Positions 1-8,929 of a stretch of 54,553 nucleotides of DNA are shown one piece after another. Source of the DNA: Bacteroidota bacterium (lineage in GTDB: Bacteria; Bacteroidota; Bacteroidia; Chitinophagales; Saprospiraceae). Every line of letters starts with the position of its first letter. Position 1 is the first letter of the stretch. Below the pieces are notes generated by a model that made no database searches, was not told where the DNA came from, and saw only the letters and a program-made list of their open reading frames with translations. A program made the position numbers and the translations under genes. The stretch spans positions 1 through 54,553 of the forward strand of contig JAKOVW010000027.1 of assembly GCA_029781865.1 (NCBI GenBank). The letters run 5' to 3'.

Positions 1-26
1 AACAAACTTTTGTACCCATTTTTTTT

Positions 27-161
<135 letters not shown>

Positions 162-198
162 AAATTCCTCTTTTACATATCACTACTTCTTTGTTTTT

Positions 199-2001
199 CT
201 ATTTTACTGACTTCCGAATAATATCTTCCAGCGACTGTGGTTTTTCTTTATCTCTTGGCAAATAACCCTCCAGGATCTTTTTCTTTCCCTGTTGAAGCGG
301 AAGCATATTGCCTTTTGGTTTGGTATAAAAATCAATGTGATCAATTTTTTCATCCAAATTGAAAAAGAACCGCATGCTGCTGCATTGTATGAAGTTAGTT
401 CCAATATAGCCTTTGGCTTCATCGAGAATAAAGTAAACCGATTCCGCATTCCCCTGCACATCCATGTAATTGATCTTTCGTTTGTCAAAATGAGCCTGAA
501 TTTCCCTGCCTTTCAATTGATTTTCCAGATGATTGGCATCCCTGTTGATCACGAATGCTTTTTGCCGAAGGAAAATATCCTTCAATGTTTTATTTGCCAT
601 CGTCATTAAAATAGTATCTCCGCTAAACTGTGAAGTATCTGACCACATGACCGGCTTGACAAACATATAAAAGGTTGAATCTTTTCCTGAAAAGTAAAGT
701 GAATCGCAAAGTCCCTGCATTTTTTTACTCCAGATTTTTACATTTTTCCAGGCGTATAAAACCTGAAAGCTATCATTTTGTTCAATGCGTTTTTCTGAAA
801 GTAAGGTATCCGCTGAAAGATACAGTGAATCATTATCAAAAGCACTGGCAATGTATGCGCGGTGATCTTTCCCGATTGCCCGGTATCTTGCGTCCGCTTT
901 ATTATAAATAAAAGTATCGCAAACCACGGTGTAACCGCCTGAAGTATCACTAACGTGCACATCGCCAATAGCAATACCAAGATCTTTATTGCCATCGTAT
1001 TTCAGGCTCAGTGCATCGATGATCCTTCCGGATTCAGAGACCTTGGTTTTGCCTTTTACATTCAGTGACTTTGTTTTCCGGTTGTACTCAATCTCGTCAC
1101 CGGATAGTTCCCGTTCGCCTTCTTTGTACCAGGCGTTTTTAAATAAACTAACCTGGTTGGTGGATTCATTAAATATGATACTGTCTGCTTTGGCTTCTTG
1201 TTTATCGTCCCGGATATAAGCATGATGCACCAGCGTGATGATCTTTTTATTGGCATCGTGATAAATATCTTTTGCATCTGCCAATTGATTACCTCGCTTA
1301 TATCTTGGGTTATTGCCGAAATAGGATTGCTGCGATTCAACATTGTAGTACCCTTTTTCGGTATAAATATTTAAGCTATCTTTTTCGATTAAAGTAGGAC
1401 CGGTAAATTTTACAAACTTATTTTTAGTATCGTAAATTAATGAGTCAGACAATAAAGTCATGCTGTCCTGCAATAAAACGATGACACTGTCTTTGAAAAA
1501 CGCTTGTCCCGTTTCAGCAAAATAATAACCTTTGTTACTCTGTAACTTGGTATCCTCGGAGAACAGCACACCTTTGGTAAAGTATGTCGCTACCCTGGTT
1601 TTAAGGTTGTATTGCAATAGCTTCGTAAACAGAGTCTGTCCTTTATGTTTTAAAACAATGTTGCCGATAAAATCCGCAATCCCTTTGTCCCCGTCATATT
1701 TTAAACTATCACCGAAAATCTGCAAGCTATCCCCTTCCACGATTCTGACATGACCGATTGCTGTCATCTTGTTATCTTCAATAATTGCAGAATCACAAAG
1801 CAGGTACGTATTTTTATGTCTAACCAGAACATCATGAGATAAATATTGAATTTCATTGGCGCCTCCTCTGTCGAAGCGCAATAAATCAGCATGAATAACC
1901 TGTATCTTATCTGCAGTAGTATCATGCTGGGCCACTAGAGGAATTGCCATCCTTAGAATGAAACTAAATGTAATAAGTTTGCGTGTGATGGATGTCAACA
2001 T
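199..2001 (-). CDS. OstA-like (LptA/LptD N-domain type) periplasmic protein
   Basis: This 600-residue protein has a signal peptide at about residues 1-25, ending in a VAQ-type cleavage site. A long run of beta-strand repeats follows, with the recurring pattern 'D...Y......A...G.V'. That is typical of the OstA/LptA-like N-terminal family that handles lipopolysaccharide in the periplasm; in Bacteroidota, long OstA-like proteins of this kind occur beside the LptD barrel protein. The strand pattern runs through about residue 570 and I see no obvious C-terminal LptD barrel, so I call it OstA-like rather than LptD. It lies 6 bp downstream of the FAD oxidoreductase gene and is probably co-transcribed with it. 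A heptamer satellite lies just past its stop codon. The family assignment rests on recalled sequence pattern. Confidence 0.8.
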
Positions 2002-2007
2002 GTGGTC

Positions 2008-3192
2008 TTACTGTTGCTGATTTAAATTAGTGTAGATCATCTGTGCTGCTTCTTCTCCTACCAGACTGCCAATCGCAATTCCCATACCACCCATTCTTAC
2101 TGCAACACCAGCATGGCTTGTGATCATTTTAATAATCGGTTTTTTTTCAGAGCCCAATCCCATTATGCCTGACCATTGATCCGTAATTTGAAAATCATCA
2201 CCATTCAAAATATTTTCCTTTGCAAACTCCAGTAAGAACAAATTAATTTTTTCATTAAAACCAAACTCGTCTGTAAATTCATTTTCAAGATCCTGGTTCC
2301 GCCCACCTCCAATCAATAGTTTTCCGTCAACATTTCGAAAATAAACATAACCCCGGTCCATATGGAAACAACCATTCAGACGAAGAGTTTTATTGGCTTG
2401 AATCACAAATACATTGTTTCGTGCAGCTTGTACTTCCAATTCCGGAAAAACGGATTTAGCAAAACCATTAACGCAAAAAAGTATTTGTCTTGTTTTAAAT
2501 TTAGTTTGATCATGTAATTCAATAGTCACATAGATATCATTCTCCGTAAAAGTATGTAAGGAAGCGCCATACAAAATTTTACCTCCTTTATTCGTATATA
2601 ACTTCGAAAGCAATTCGATCATCTTTACAGGATGAATTCCGGCTTCATGATCATTAGCAATCAGTCGCGTAAATCCATTCAATTGAAATTTCTGTAATTT
2701 ATCATCATCAAAATAGAAGTAGCGAGCAAGGCCTGTATAACGTTTAATGTTTTCATTTAAATAATCCAACTCATTTTGACTGATTGAGATAGCGGAATGT
2801 TTAGGATGTATCAATTCATATCCTCCTGCTTTATTAAATTCTATGGCCGTTTCACCGGTATATGTGAGCAGTTTATGAATGCCATCAAAGCGCCTTTTGA
2901 ATAATGAAAATACCTTGGATTCATCATGTCGCTTAAGATCATCCAGTAATTCGGACGGACTGCCAAAACAAGCAAATCCGGCATTTTTGGTACTAGCCCC
3001 TAAGGGTAAATAATGGCGTTCCAGTATGAGTATCCGTAGACCCGGATCTTTTTCCAATAATGATATTCCACTGCAAAGTCCGACGATTCCGGCCCCGATT
3101 ATGACCACATCCACATCGTGAAAGTAGCTGCTTCTTTCCCAATAGCTTAGATTTGACACGGACGTTTTCAATTGGTTGCAAAAATAGTCCAT
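2008..3192 (-). CDS. FAD-dependent oxidoreductase (DAO family)
   Basis: This 394-residue protein has a Rossmann FAD-binding motif, GAGIVG, at residues 33-38. An acidic residue ending the second strand (LILER) follows, and there is a C-terminal FAD-contacting segment with RMGGMGIAIG near residue 370. Length and motifs fit the D-amino-acid oxidase/glycine oxidase fold, which oxidises amines or amino acids. The substrate cannot be read from the sequence. There is no signal peptide, so it is probably cytosolic. The ATG at 3192 gives about 27 residues before the first beta strand, slightly longer than usual. The gene ends 6 bp before the OstA-like gene, which suggests one transcript, but no functional link is obvious. 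Confidence 0.85.
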   Translation of the reverse strand: MDYFCNQLKTSVSNLSYWERSSYFHDVDVVIIGAGIVGLCSGISLLEKDPGLRILILERHYLPLGASTKNAGFACFGSPSELLDDLKRHDESKVFSLFKRRFDGIHKLLTYTGETAIEFNKAGGYELIHPKHSAISISQNELDYLNENIKRYTGLARYFYFDDDKLQKFQLNGFTRLIANDHEAGIHPVKMIELLSKLYTNKGGKILYGASLHTFTENDIYVTIELHDQTKFKTRQILFCVNGFAKSVFPELEVQAARNNVFVIQANKTLRLNGCFHMDRGYVYFRNVDGKLLIGGGRNQDLENEFTDEFGFNEKINLFLLEFAKENILNGDDFQITDQWSGIMGLGSEKKPIIKMITSHAGVAVRMGGMGIAIGSLVGEEAAQMIYTNLNQQQ

Positions 3193-3199
3193 AGGCTTT

Positions 3200-3211
3200 T
3201 AGGCAGTAGGC
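3200..3211. repeat. Partial copy of the heptamer unit, inverted
   Basis: TAGGCAGTAGGC is the reverse complement of about 1.7 units of the TGCCTAC satellite found at 27-161. It lies just upstream of the FAD oxidoreductase start. So the same heptamer, in opposite orientation, bounds the two-gene unit on both sides. Twelve bases is short, and chance cannot be excluded. Confidence 0.5.
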
Positions 3212-3412
3212 TGTTTAGTAGGAAATTAAGCAATTGAGGAATTAAAGAACCAATGCATGGACTATATGTGAAATGTTAAGGTGTTCTTTTTGCTACTACC
3301 AACGTATTCTTGTATTTGTATACATCACGCTCACCTGATTTTAAAAAATAGTATTATTTATTCTTTAGCCTTCCGTCGAATAGCCTAAATTTCGGCTTTA
3401 AATAAAACATCG

Positions 3413-3847
3413 ATGATTCAACGCATTCAAACTGTATGGCTTTTTTTAGCGGCCGTATGTTTTCTATCAGAATGGATTCCTTCCATGATCATGGTTAAAA
3501 CCCTGACCCCGGGCGAGGGTGTTTTGGCGGACCAGGTATTGTACATTTCAGAGAGTATGCCTCTTTTGATTGGATCCGGGATATCCGGAATCCTCTCGTT
3601 GATTGCCGTTTTTTTATACAATGAAAGAACCTTTCAGATTTTAATAGCCGCCTTATCCAGTATGCTCCAGCTGATTTTAGGAATTGGCACCTGTTTTATC
3701 ATTTTATATAAGACCAATAAACTAAATGATTTTAGTCCTCAACTTGGATTCTTTCTGACTATGGGCGGAATTATTTTTATATGGCTTGCTACCCGCGCGA
3801 TTCGAAAGGATCAGGAAATTGTACGATCTATGGATCGCTTGAGATAG
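3413..3847 (+). CDS. DUF4293 family membrane protein
   Basis: This 144-residue protein begins MIQRIQTVWL and has four hydrophobic segments at about residues 8-28, 45-68, 76-100 and 108-128, with a short basic tail. This is the usual size and layout of DUF4293, an inner-membrane family largely confined to Bacteroidota and without an assigned function. The gene stands alone, with about 220 bases upstream and 120 bases before the next gene. No catalytic motif is visible. Confidence 0.85.
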   Translation: MIQRIQTVWLFLAAVCFLSEWIPSMIMVKTLTPGEGVLADQVLYISESMPLLIGSGISGILSLIAVFLYNERTFQILIAALSSMLQLILGIGTCFIILYKTNKLNDFSPQLGFFLTMGGIIFIWLATRAIRKDQEIVRSMDRLR

Positions 3848-3967
3848 CATCTAAGAAGAAAGCAAACAAGTAGATTGGAGTCAAAGGATTCATTTGTTTA
3901 TTCAGAGATGTTAGATTGAAAGTACATTTCTTTAAGTACGTTTTAAAAATATCGTAAAGCCGGAAAA

Positions 3968-4579
3968 TTGTCAGACGCATTAATTGTTTTTATTCGGAAT
4001 CCGGTCAAAGGAAAGGTGAAAACCCGCCTGGGAAGGGCAATTGGAGACGATGCAGCATTACAGGTTTATCTGCAATTATGCCTTTTGACCCGGAACGCCA
4101 TCTGCACATTTTCCGGTAAGAAGTATCTTTTTTACAGTGATGAAATCATTTGGAATGATGAATGGGATTCCAGGGAATTTGATAAACAAAGACAAGTTGG
4201 CAATGATCTGGGTGAACGGATTTCGAATGCATTTGAAATGGCATTTTTAGTACACCGCAGAATTTTACTAATAGGCAGTGACTGTCCTTATCTCAAACCG
4301 TATCACTTAAACCAGGCTTTAGATTATTTGAATGATGCCGATTGCGTGATTGGTCCGGCAAAGGATGGAGGTTATTATTTAATCGGTTTAAACCAACGGA
4401 TTCCGGGGCTATTTTTGAATAAATCCTGGAGTACCAGTCTTGTTTTTAATGAAACCTGTGATACGTTAAAAAACGACAATCATTCCTATGCACTTCTTGA
4501 AACATTGGAAGACATTGACAATCCGGAGGACTGGGAGCATTACCTGAATGATCATTTAAAATCAAAGAAGAACTTTTAA
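3968..4579 (+). CDS. DUF2064 / TIGR04282-type glycosyltransferase-like protein
   Basis: This 203-residue protein opens with a nucleotide-sugar-binding pattern (FIRNPVKGKVKTRLG at about residues 8-22) and carries IGSDCPYL near residue 98 and GPAKDGGYYLIGL near residue 130. These are hallmarks of the DUF2064 family, a GT-A-like nucleotidyl/glycosyltransferase fold whose members include the TIGR04282 'arsenosugar biosynthesis' group. The precise reaction here is unknown, because the arsenic link rests on neighbouring genes that are absent in this window. The start is TTG at 3968; no in-frame ATG or GTG precedes the conserved motif. It is monocistronic, or loosely linked to the PorP gene 85 bases downstream. 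Confidence 0.8.
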   Translation: MSDALIVFIRNPVKGKVKTRLGRAIGDDAALQVYLQLCLLTRNAICTFSGKKYLFYSDEIIWNDEWDSREFDKQRQVGNDLGERISNAFEMAFLVHRRILLIGSDCPYLKPYHLNQALDYLNDADCVIGPAKDGGYYLIGLNQRIPGLFLNKSWSTSLVFNETCDTLKNDNHSYALLETLEDIDNPEDWEHYLNDHLKSKKNF

Positions 4580-4663
4580 AACGTTAAAAAAGCAGATCTT
4601 TAAAAGCGGATTCTCAATCTCTCCATCAATTATCTGTATATTTCGCCCTTTAAAGTTCCAGGC

Positions 4664-5683
4664 ATGGCAAATAAATTATACAAACTACTGGTAGTCGGAT
4701 TTCTGGGTTGTTTTTTAAATGGTTCAGCTCAGGATGTCAATTTTACGCAGTATGAAATGACACCTGTTTTTATCAATCCAGCGAATACAGGTGGGTTCCA
4801 GGGTACGTATCGCCTTGGTGGAATCTTCAGAGATCGTGCTCCTAATTTCCCAGGGGCTTACAAGACCATAGATTTTGCCATAGAAGTCAATTTTGGCTTT
4901 GCTTTAAGGAAAAAAGACTGGACCTCATTAGCCATTACGTTTTTGGATGACAGGTCCGGTGAGATAGCTCTTGGTAAAGGAGGTTTTCTAGCATCGGGAG
5001 CATACCATTTAGTTCTGGGTAAAGGAAACCTGGCTATTGGTGCTCAATTTGGAGGGGTGAGTCAAAATGCCAAGAGTCCTGAAAAGGGACAAGATCTGCA
5101 AGGCATCTCATCTACAGGAGGAGGTAGTTCTCAGGATTTAATGCGATTGCAGCAGGGAAAAGCTAGTTATAATGACATTTCCGGTGGCTTGGTATATACG
5201 GCTCCGCTTTCTAAGAAAAAGCACACTATGACTTTAGGCATTGCAGTCAATCACATCAATAAACCAACTGCCGCAATCCTTGGAAGCGGTGCAGTTAATA
5301 AATTAGATTTATTATTTACCGGGCACGCTTCATTAAAATATCATCTGAATGAAAAAACAGATCTCATTCCGATGATCTGGGCAAGGAATCTAAAAAAAGC
5401 ATCAGAAACGGTCCCTCAATGCATGATCAGTTATCTTTTTAACGTAGAAAAGAAAGTCAGACTGAATGCAGGTTTGGGATATCGTTTTGATGATGCACTA
5501 CAGATTATGGCGGGAATGGATTACGGAAACGTAAAGGTGCAGTTGGGTTACGACATGACCACTTCTGATTTGTCAAAAGCACCGGGTGCCGGCCCGGGCG
5601 GACTGGAGATCGGTGTACTTTATGTTGGAGCAATTACCAAAAAACCGAATCCAAAACCAAAAGTATTCTGTCCTCGTTTTTAA
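4664..5683 (+). CDS. PorP/SprF family type IX secretion outer-membrane protein
   Basis: This 339-residue protein has a signal peptide (about residues 1-23, ending GSAQ). The opening QDVNFTQYEMTPVFINPANTG is the classic PorP/SprF start, and a beta-strand-rich barrel follows, rich in G-x-G and aromatic residues. PorP/SprF proteins sit in the outer membrane and work with the type IX secretion system, some as anchors for particular cargo or for the PorE/PorK/PorN ring. The gene is followed 31 bases later by a TPR-PD40-OmpA protein, a pairing frequent in Bacteroidota, and both genes end at the terminator at 7910. Other T9SS-type signals in the window are two cargo proteins (20301 and 29742). Confidence 0.93.
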   Translation: MANKLYKLLVVGFLGCFLNGSAQDVNFTQYEMTPVFINPANTGGFQGTYRLGGIFRDRAPNFPGAYKTIDFAIEVNFGFALRKKDWTSLAITFLDDRSGEIALGKGGFLASGAYHLVLGKGNLAIGAQFGGVSQNAKSPEKGQDLQGISSTGGGSSQDLMRLQQGKASYNDISGGLVYTAPLSKKKHTMTLGIAVNHINKPTAAILGSGAVNKLDLLFTGHASLKYHLNEKTDLIPMIWARNLKKASETVPQCMISYLFNVEKKVRLNAGLGYRFDDALQIMAGMDYGNVKVQLGYDMTTSDLSKAPGAGPGGLEIGVLYVGAITKKPNPKPKVFCPRF

Positions 5684-5714
5684 TTTGTTTATTGAATGAT
5701 TTCAATCGTAAAAC

Positions 5715-7880
5715 ATGAAAGGCAAATTCATATTATTTAGCAGTTTTTTAGTTCTCTTTTCCTTGCACACTTTCGCGCAGCCTGCAAGTGGAGATACTAA
5801 ACAGGCATTGATCATTTCAGGTGATGAACAAATTGAAAAGGGTCAGTATTACAGAGCATTGGAACAATACGAAAAGGCTTATAAAGACGCAAAAGAAAAA
5901 GACATTGCCATTAAAATTTCATACGCTCATCTTTTACTTAGAGATTATGCCAAATCCTGCAATTGGTATAATAAAGTACTGGCACGGGACAAGACCAATA
6001 AATACATTGAGCACCGGTTTAATTACGGAAAAGCGTTAAAGATGAATGGTTCTTATACGGAAGCTGCAGAGGAATTTAAGAAGTATATCGAACTGGGTGC
6101 AGATGAGAATCTGAAAAAATGGGCGGAGAATGAATTGAAGGGAATTGAATTAAGGGCAGGCATGAATGAAAATGTAGCCTTGGTTGTGAAAAATGCAGGC
6201 AATGCAATTAATACCCCGGAAAATCAGAATAGTCCTGCAATCGACAATACCGGTACTATATATCTGAGTTCGCTGCAGGGTAAATCGGCCAAGGACGAAA
6301 AGAACGATAAGAAGGGCACCAAAAAGGAAGAAACTAAAAAACAGGACAACAGAAACAGACCTTCTGAACAAGAAGAAACAAAAGTTGAGGAACCCAAACC
6401 AGATGAAAATAAAAATGAAGCTGCAAAGAAGGAAGAATCCGATTTTTCAAAACTCTACAGCAGCACCTATTCAGAAGCAAAAGGTTGGTCACAAGCCACT
6501 TTGTTGCCTGAATTAATAAACAGAGTTGGTTACCATACTGTAAATCCAAGTTTTTCTAAAGATGGAAATACCATGTTTTTTAACAGGGTGGTTTCAGATG
6601 GTGGTTTCATGGAGGAAAGCAAAATATATGCCTGTACCAGGACGGCAACCGGCTGGAGTCCGGCCCTTGAAGTGAAGGGTGTGAATGGAGAATACCTTAC
6701 TCGTCACCCGGTTGAAGGAGAGTTATTTGGTTCGAAAGTATTGATCTTTTCGGCAAATATTCCTGGTGGCAAAGGTGGATTTGATTTGTATTACGCCACC
6801 AAAACAGGTGAAGCCGAATACTCATCTCCTGTAAATATCGCAGAATTAAATACTCCCGGAGATGATATCTGCCCGTTTATGATGGAGAGTACTTTGTATT
6901 TTAGTTCAGACTATTATCCGGGCATTGGCGGTTTTGATATTTTCAAATCAAACTGGAATGGCAGCCATTGGTCCACTCCTGAAAATATGGGTTTACCTAT
7001 AAATTCAAGTACGGATGATTTGTTTTATAAAATTAGTCCGAATGGAGATCGGGCAGTATTAACTTCCAACAGACCCGATCCGCAATCCAAATCGCTTAAA
7101 AGTAAAACCTGCTGCGATGACGTCTATTTTATCGATAAGCGCAAACTGGTTATTGATCTTACTATAACTGCAATTGATGAAAAGAAAAAACCTGTAAAAG
7201 GCCCAACAGCACAACTAATAGAAATCGTCGGCGGCAAGGAAGGCAATTTTCAATCTAAGACAAACAGTGAAGGTAACCAGGTCAATCATCTGCTCGATAA
7301 GGAGAAATCCTATAAAGTCGTCGTTAGCAAAGAAGGGTATTTCCCGGTTGAATTGCAACTCAATACAGTCGGAATTACAACGGATCAAAGCCTGAAGAAA
7401 GAAGTTATCTTACGGGTAATGCCTCCTGAGTCTGATGTGGAAATCGTTACTATTAATGAACCCATCCGTTTGAATAATATCTATTATGATTTTGATGATG
7501 ATAAAATATTGCCCGATGCGGAAAAGGATTTATACACGCTCAAAGGCTTGATGGATAAATACCCGGATATGGTTATCGAATTGGGTTCACATACCGATTC
7601 CAGGGGTGATGATAGTTATAATGAAAAATTATCCCAGCGAAGAGCAAACTCAGCAAGAAAGTGGTTGATGAATAAAGGAGTCAATAAGGACAGGATAGTG
7701 GCCAAGGGTTATGGAGAAGAAAAAATTCTCAATCAATGTACCAACGGTGAAGAATGCACAGAAGAAGAACACCGTTTTAACAGGAGAACTGAGTTTAAAA
7801 TCATTGCAGGTCCGACAACCATTGAGATTAAGAAAGAAGTGATGAATAAAAAGGCTAAGACACAGGCACCTAAAAAATAG
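5715..7880 (+). CDS. OmpA-family protein with TPR, PD40 and regulatory-like domains
   Basis: This 721-residue envelope protein has a signal peptide (about residues 1-21), TPR-like helices at about 25-150, and a lysine/glutamate-rich low-complexity linker at about 195-245. PD40-type beta-propeller repeats follow at about 250-460 (for example NPSFSKDGNTMFF), then a carboxypeptidase-regulatory-like fold at about 480-565. A C-terminal OmpA peptidoglycan-binding domain starts at NIYYDFDDD (about 587) and contains SHTDSRG and QRRANSARKWL. This architecture is that of the PorE-type partners of PorP/SprF, which tether type IX secretion machinery to peptidoglycan. The protein is the second gene of the pair with PorP. 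The KE-rich linker is longer than I would expect and may span the periplasm. Confidence 0.9.
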   Translation: MKGKFILFSSFLVLFSLHTFAQPASGDTKQALIISGDEQIEKGQYYRALEQYEKAYKDAKEKDIAIKISYAHLLLRDYAKSCNWYNKVLARDKTNKYIEHRFNYGKALKMNGSYTEAAEEFKKYIELGADENLKKWAENELKGIELRAGMNENVALVVKNAGNAINTPENQNSPAIDNTGTIYLSSLQGKSAKDEKNDKKGTKKEETKKQDNRNRPSEQEETKVEEPKPDENKNEAAKKEESDFSKLYSSTYSEAKGWSQATLLPELINRVGYHTVNPSFSKDGNTMFFNRVVSDGGFMEESKIYACTRTATGWSPALEVKGVNGEYLTRHPVEGELFGSKVLIFSANIPGGKGGFDLYYATKTGEAEYSSPVNIAELNTPGDDICPFMMESTLYFSSDYYPGIGGFDIFKSNWNGSHWSTPENMGLPINSSTDDLFYKISPNGDRAVLTSNRPDPQSKSLKSKTCCDDVYFIDKRKLVIDLTITAIDEKKKPVKGPTAQLIEIVGGKEGNFQSKTNSEGNQVNHLLDKEKSYKVVVSKEGYFPVELQLNTVGITTDQSLKKEVILRVMPPESDVEIVTINEPIRLNNIYYDFDDDKILPDAEKDLYTLKGLMDKYPDMVIELGSHTDSRGDDSYNEKLSQRRANSARKWLMNKGVNKDRIVAKGYGEEKILNQCTNGEECTEEEHRFNRRTEFKIIAGPTTIEIKKEVMNKKAKTQAPKK

Positions 7881-7909
7881 AATTACAATATATCTCGTTC
7901 ACAATTTCA

Positions 7910-7946
7910 GCAGCCCTGGTCTTACGATCGGGGCTGCCTAATTTTT
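7910..7946 (+). terminator. Rho-independent terminator of the PorP-OmpA operon
   Basis: GCAGCCC at 7910-7916 pairs perfectly with GGGCTGC at 7931-7937 around a 14-base loop, followed shortly by a run of five T. It lies 30 bases after the OmpA-family stop codon. Confidence 0.8.
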
Positions 7947-8087
7947 AACGTTGAGAATTTGAATGTATGCAAAGAAGACGCAGTACTTGAAAGGATGCCA
8001 TTCAATAAACTTTTAGCCTTAGTATTTATTATTGCATCTGTAAGCAAGTCAATTACTACCATATCACATTAACCTTAAACCATTCCG

Positions 8088-8561
8088 ATGCGATTTTTTG
8101 AATCTGCCGAATTATTAAAGTGCTCCAGGTATGCAGCGGTGATCGTTTTGTTTTCCCTCAGTTGCAGCAGTGCAAAGAAGGTTCATGCTCAGGCAAATCA
8201 AAGTCCCGGAGCACATCGTGAGCAATCCGCTCCATTGGATACCGTAGGAAAATTAGCGAAAATCGTTTTTGATTCCAGTGCTTATCATTTTGGCGAATTG
8301 AAAGAAGGACAAATTCTAAAGCGGGAAATCTATTTTACCAATGCAGGCCCGGGAGATTTAGTTATCGATTTGATTTCGGCCTGTGAATGTACCACGCTTG
8401 ATTGGTCAAGGCTGCCTATAAAGCCGGGAGCGAAATCAGTCATAAAGATCAGTTATAACAGCAAGGATAAAGATGGGCCGCAAATTGTCGACATTGATAT
8501 CACGGCAAACACCCAGCCCATATCAACATTTACCAAATTCTATCTCACCGTTCATAAATAA
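8088..8561 (+). CDS. DUF1573 domain protein (secreted)
   Basis: This 157-residue protein has a hydrophobic N-terminal segment ending in SLSCSS (about residues 20-28), which may be a lipobox. One DUF1573 immunoglobulin-like domain occupies about residues 58-155. The diagnostic features are FDSSAYHFGELKEGQ, the FTNAGPGDL strand, and the CECTT element near residue 104. DUF1573 domains are common in Bacteroidota envelope proteins and resemble ASH/MSP-like beta-sandwiches; no enzyme activity is known. The ATG at 8088 precedes a rather long polar stretch before the hydrophobic core, so an internal start is possible. Confidence 0.85.
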   Translation: MRFFESAELLKCSRYAAVIVLFSLSCSSAKKVHAQANQSPGAHREQSAPLDTVGKLAKIVFDSSAYHFGELKEGQILKREIYFTNAGPGDLVIDLISACECTTLDWSRLPIKPGAKSVIKISYNSKDKDGPQIVDIDITANTQPISTFTKFYLTVHK

Positions 8562-8929
8562 ATCTGAGCTGCCATTTCCTGCCATTAACAAAGCTTGCAG
8601 TTATTTTAATGGTATAAGCCGAAAAATGATCTATATAATTATTGTTGGAATATAAAGGTCTGCGGATTAGTTTTTTATAATTAGTTAAGGCATTTATATA
8701 CGATTTTCTATATTTTTAAAAACTCAGGGTTTACCCTGATTTTTTAAGAAATGTGCAAATAAATTTGGTGGCAAGCCAAGACTATGATTAACTTCGTGGC
8801 GTATTCTTCCCTTTGTTAACTTTAGACCGGTTCTGGTCTAATGCCTCAATCATATTATCTGGTATTAAGTATTATTTGGTTAAGCCAGATTCTTATTAAG
8901 CATTTGAAAACTATTAAACTTAATAAATC
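8562..8929. other. Intergenic stretch, 368 bases
   Basis: AT-rich DNA between the DUF1573 gene and the haloperoxidase-fold gene. I see a bidirectional terminator-like hairpin (listed separately at 8724-8745) and nothing coding. The final 100 bases presumably hold the promoter of the next gene, but I find no perfect TANNTTTG match there. Confidence 0.6.
8724..8745 (+). terminator. Terminator-like hairpin
   Basis: TCAGGG at 8724-8729 pairs with CCCTGA at 8734-8739 around TTTA, flanked by an A-run on the left and six T on the right, so it could act in either direction. It lies 160 bases after the DUF1573 stop codon, which is far for a terminator of that gene. Confidence 0.6.
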
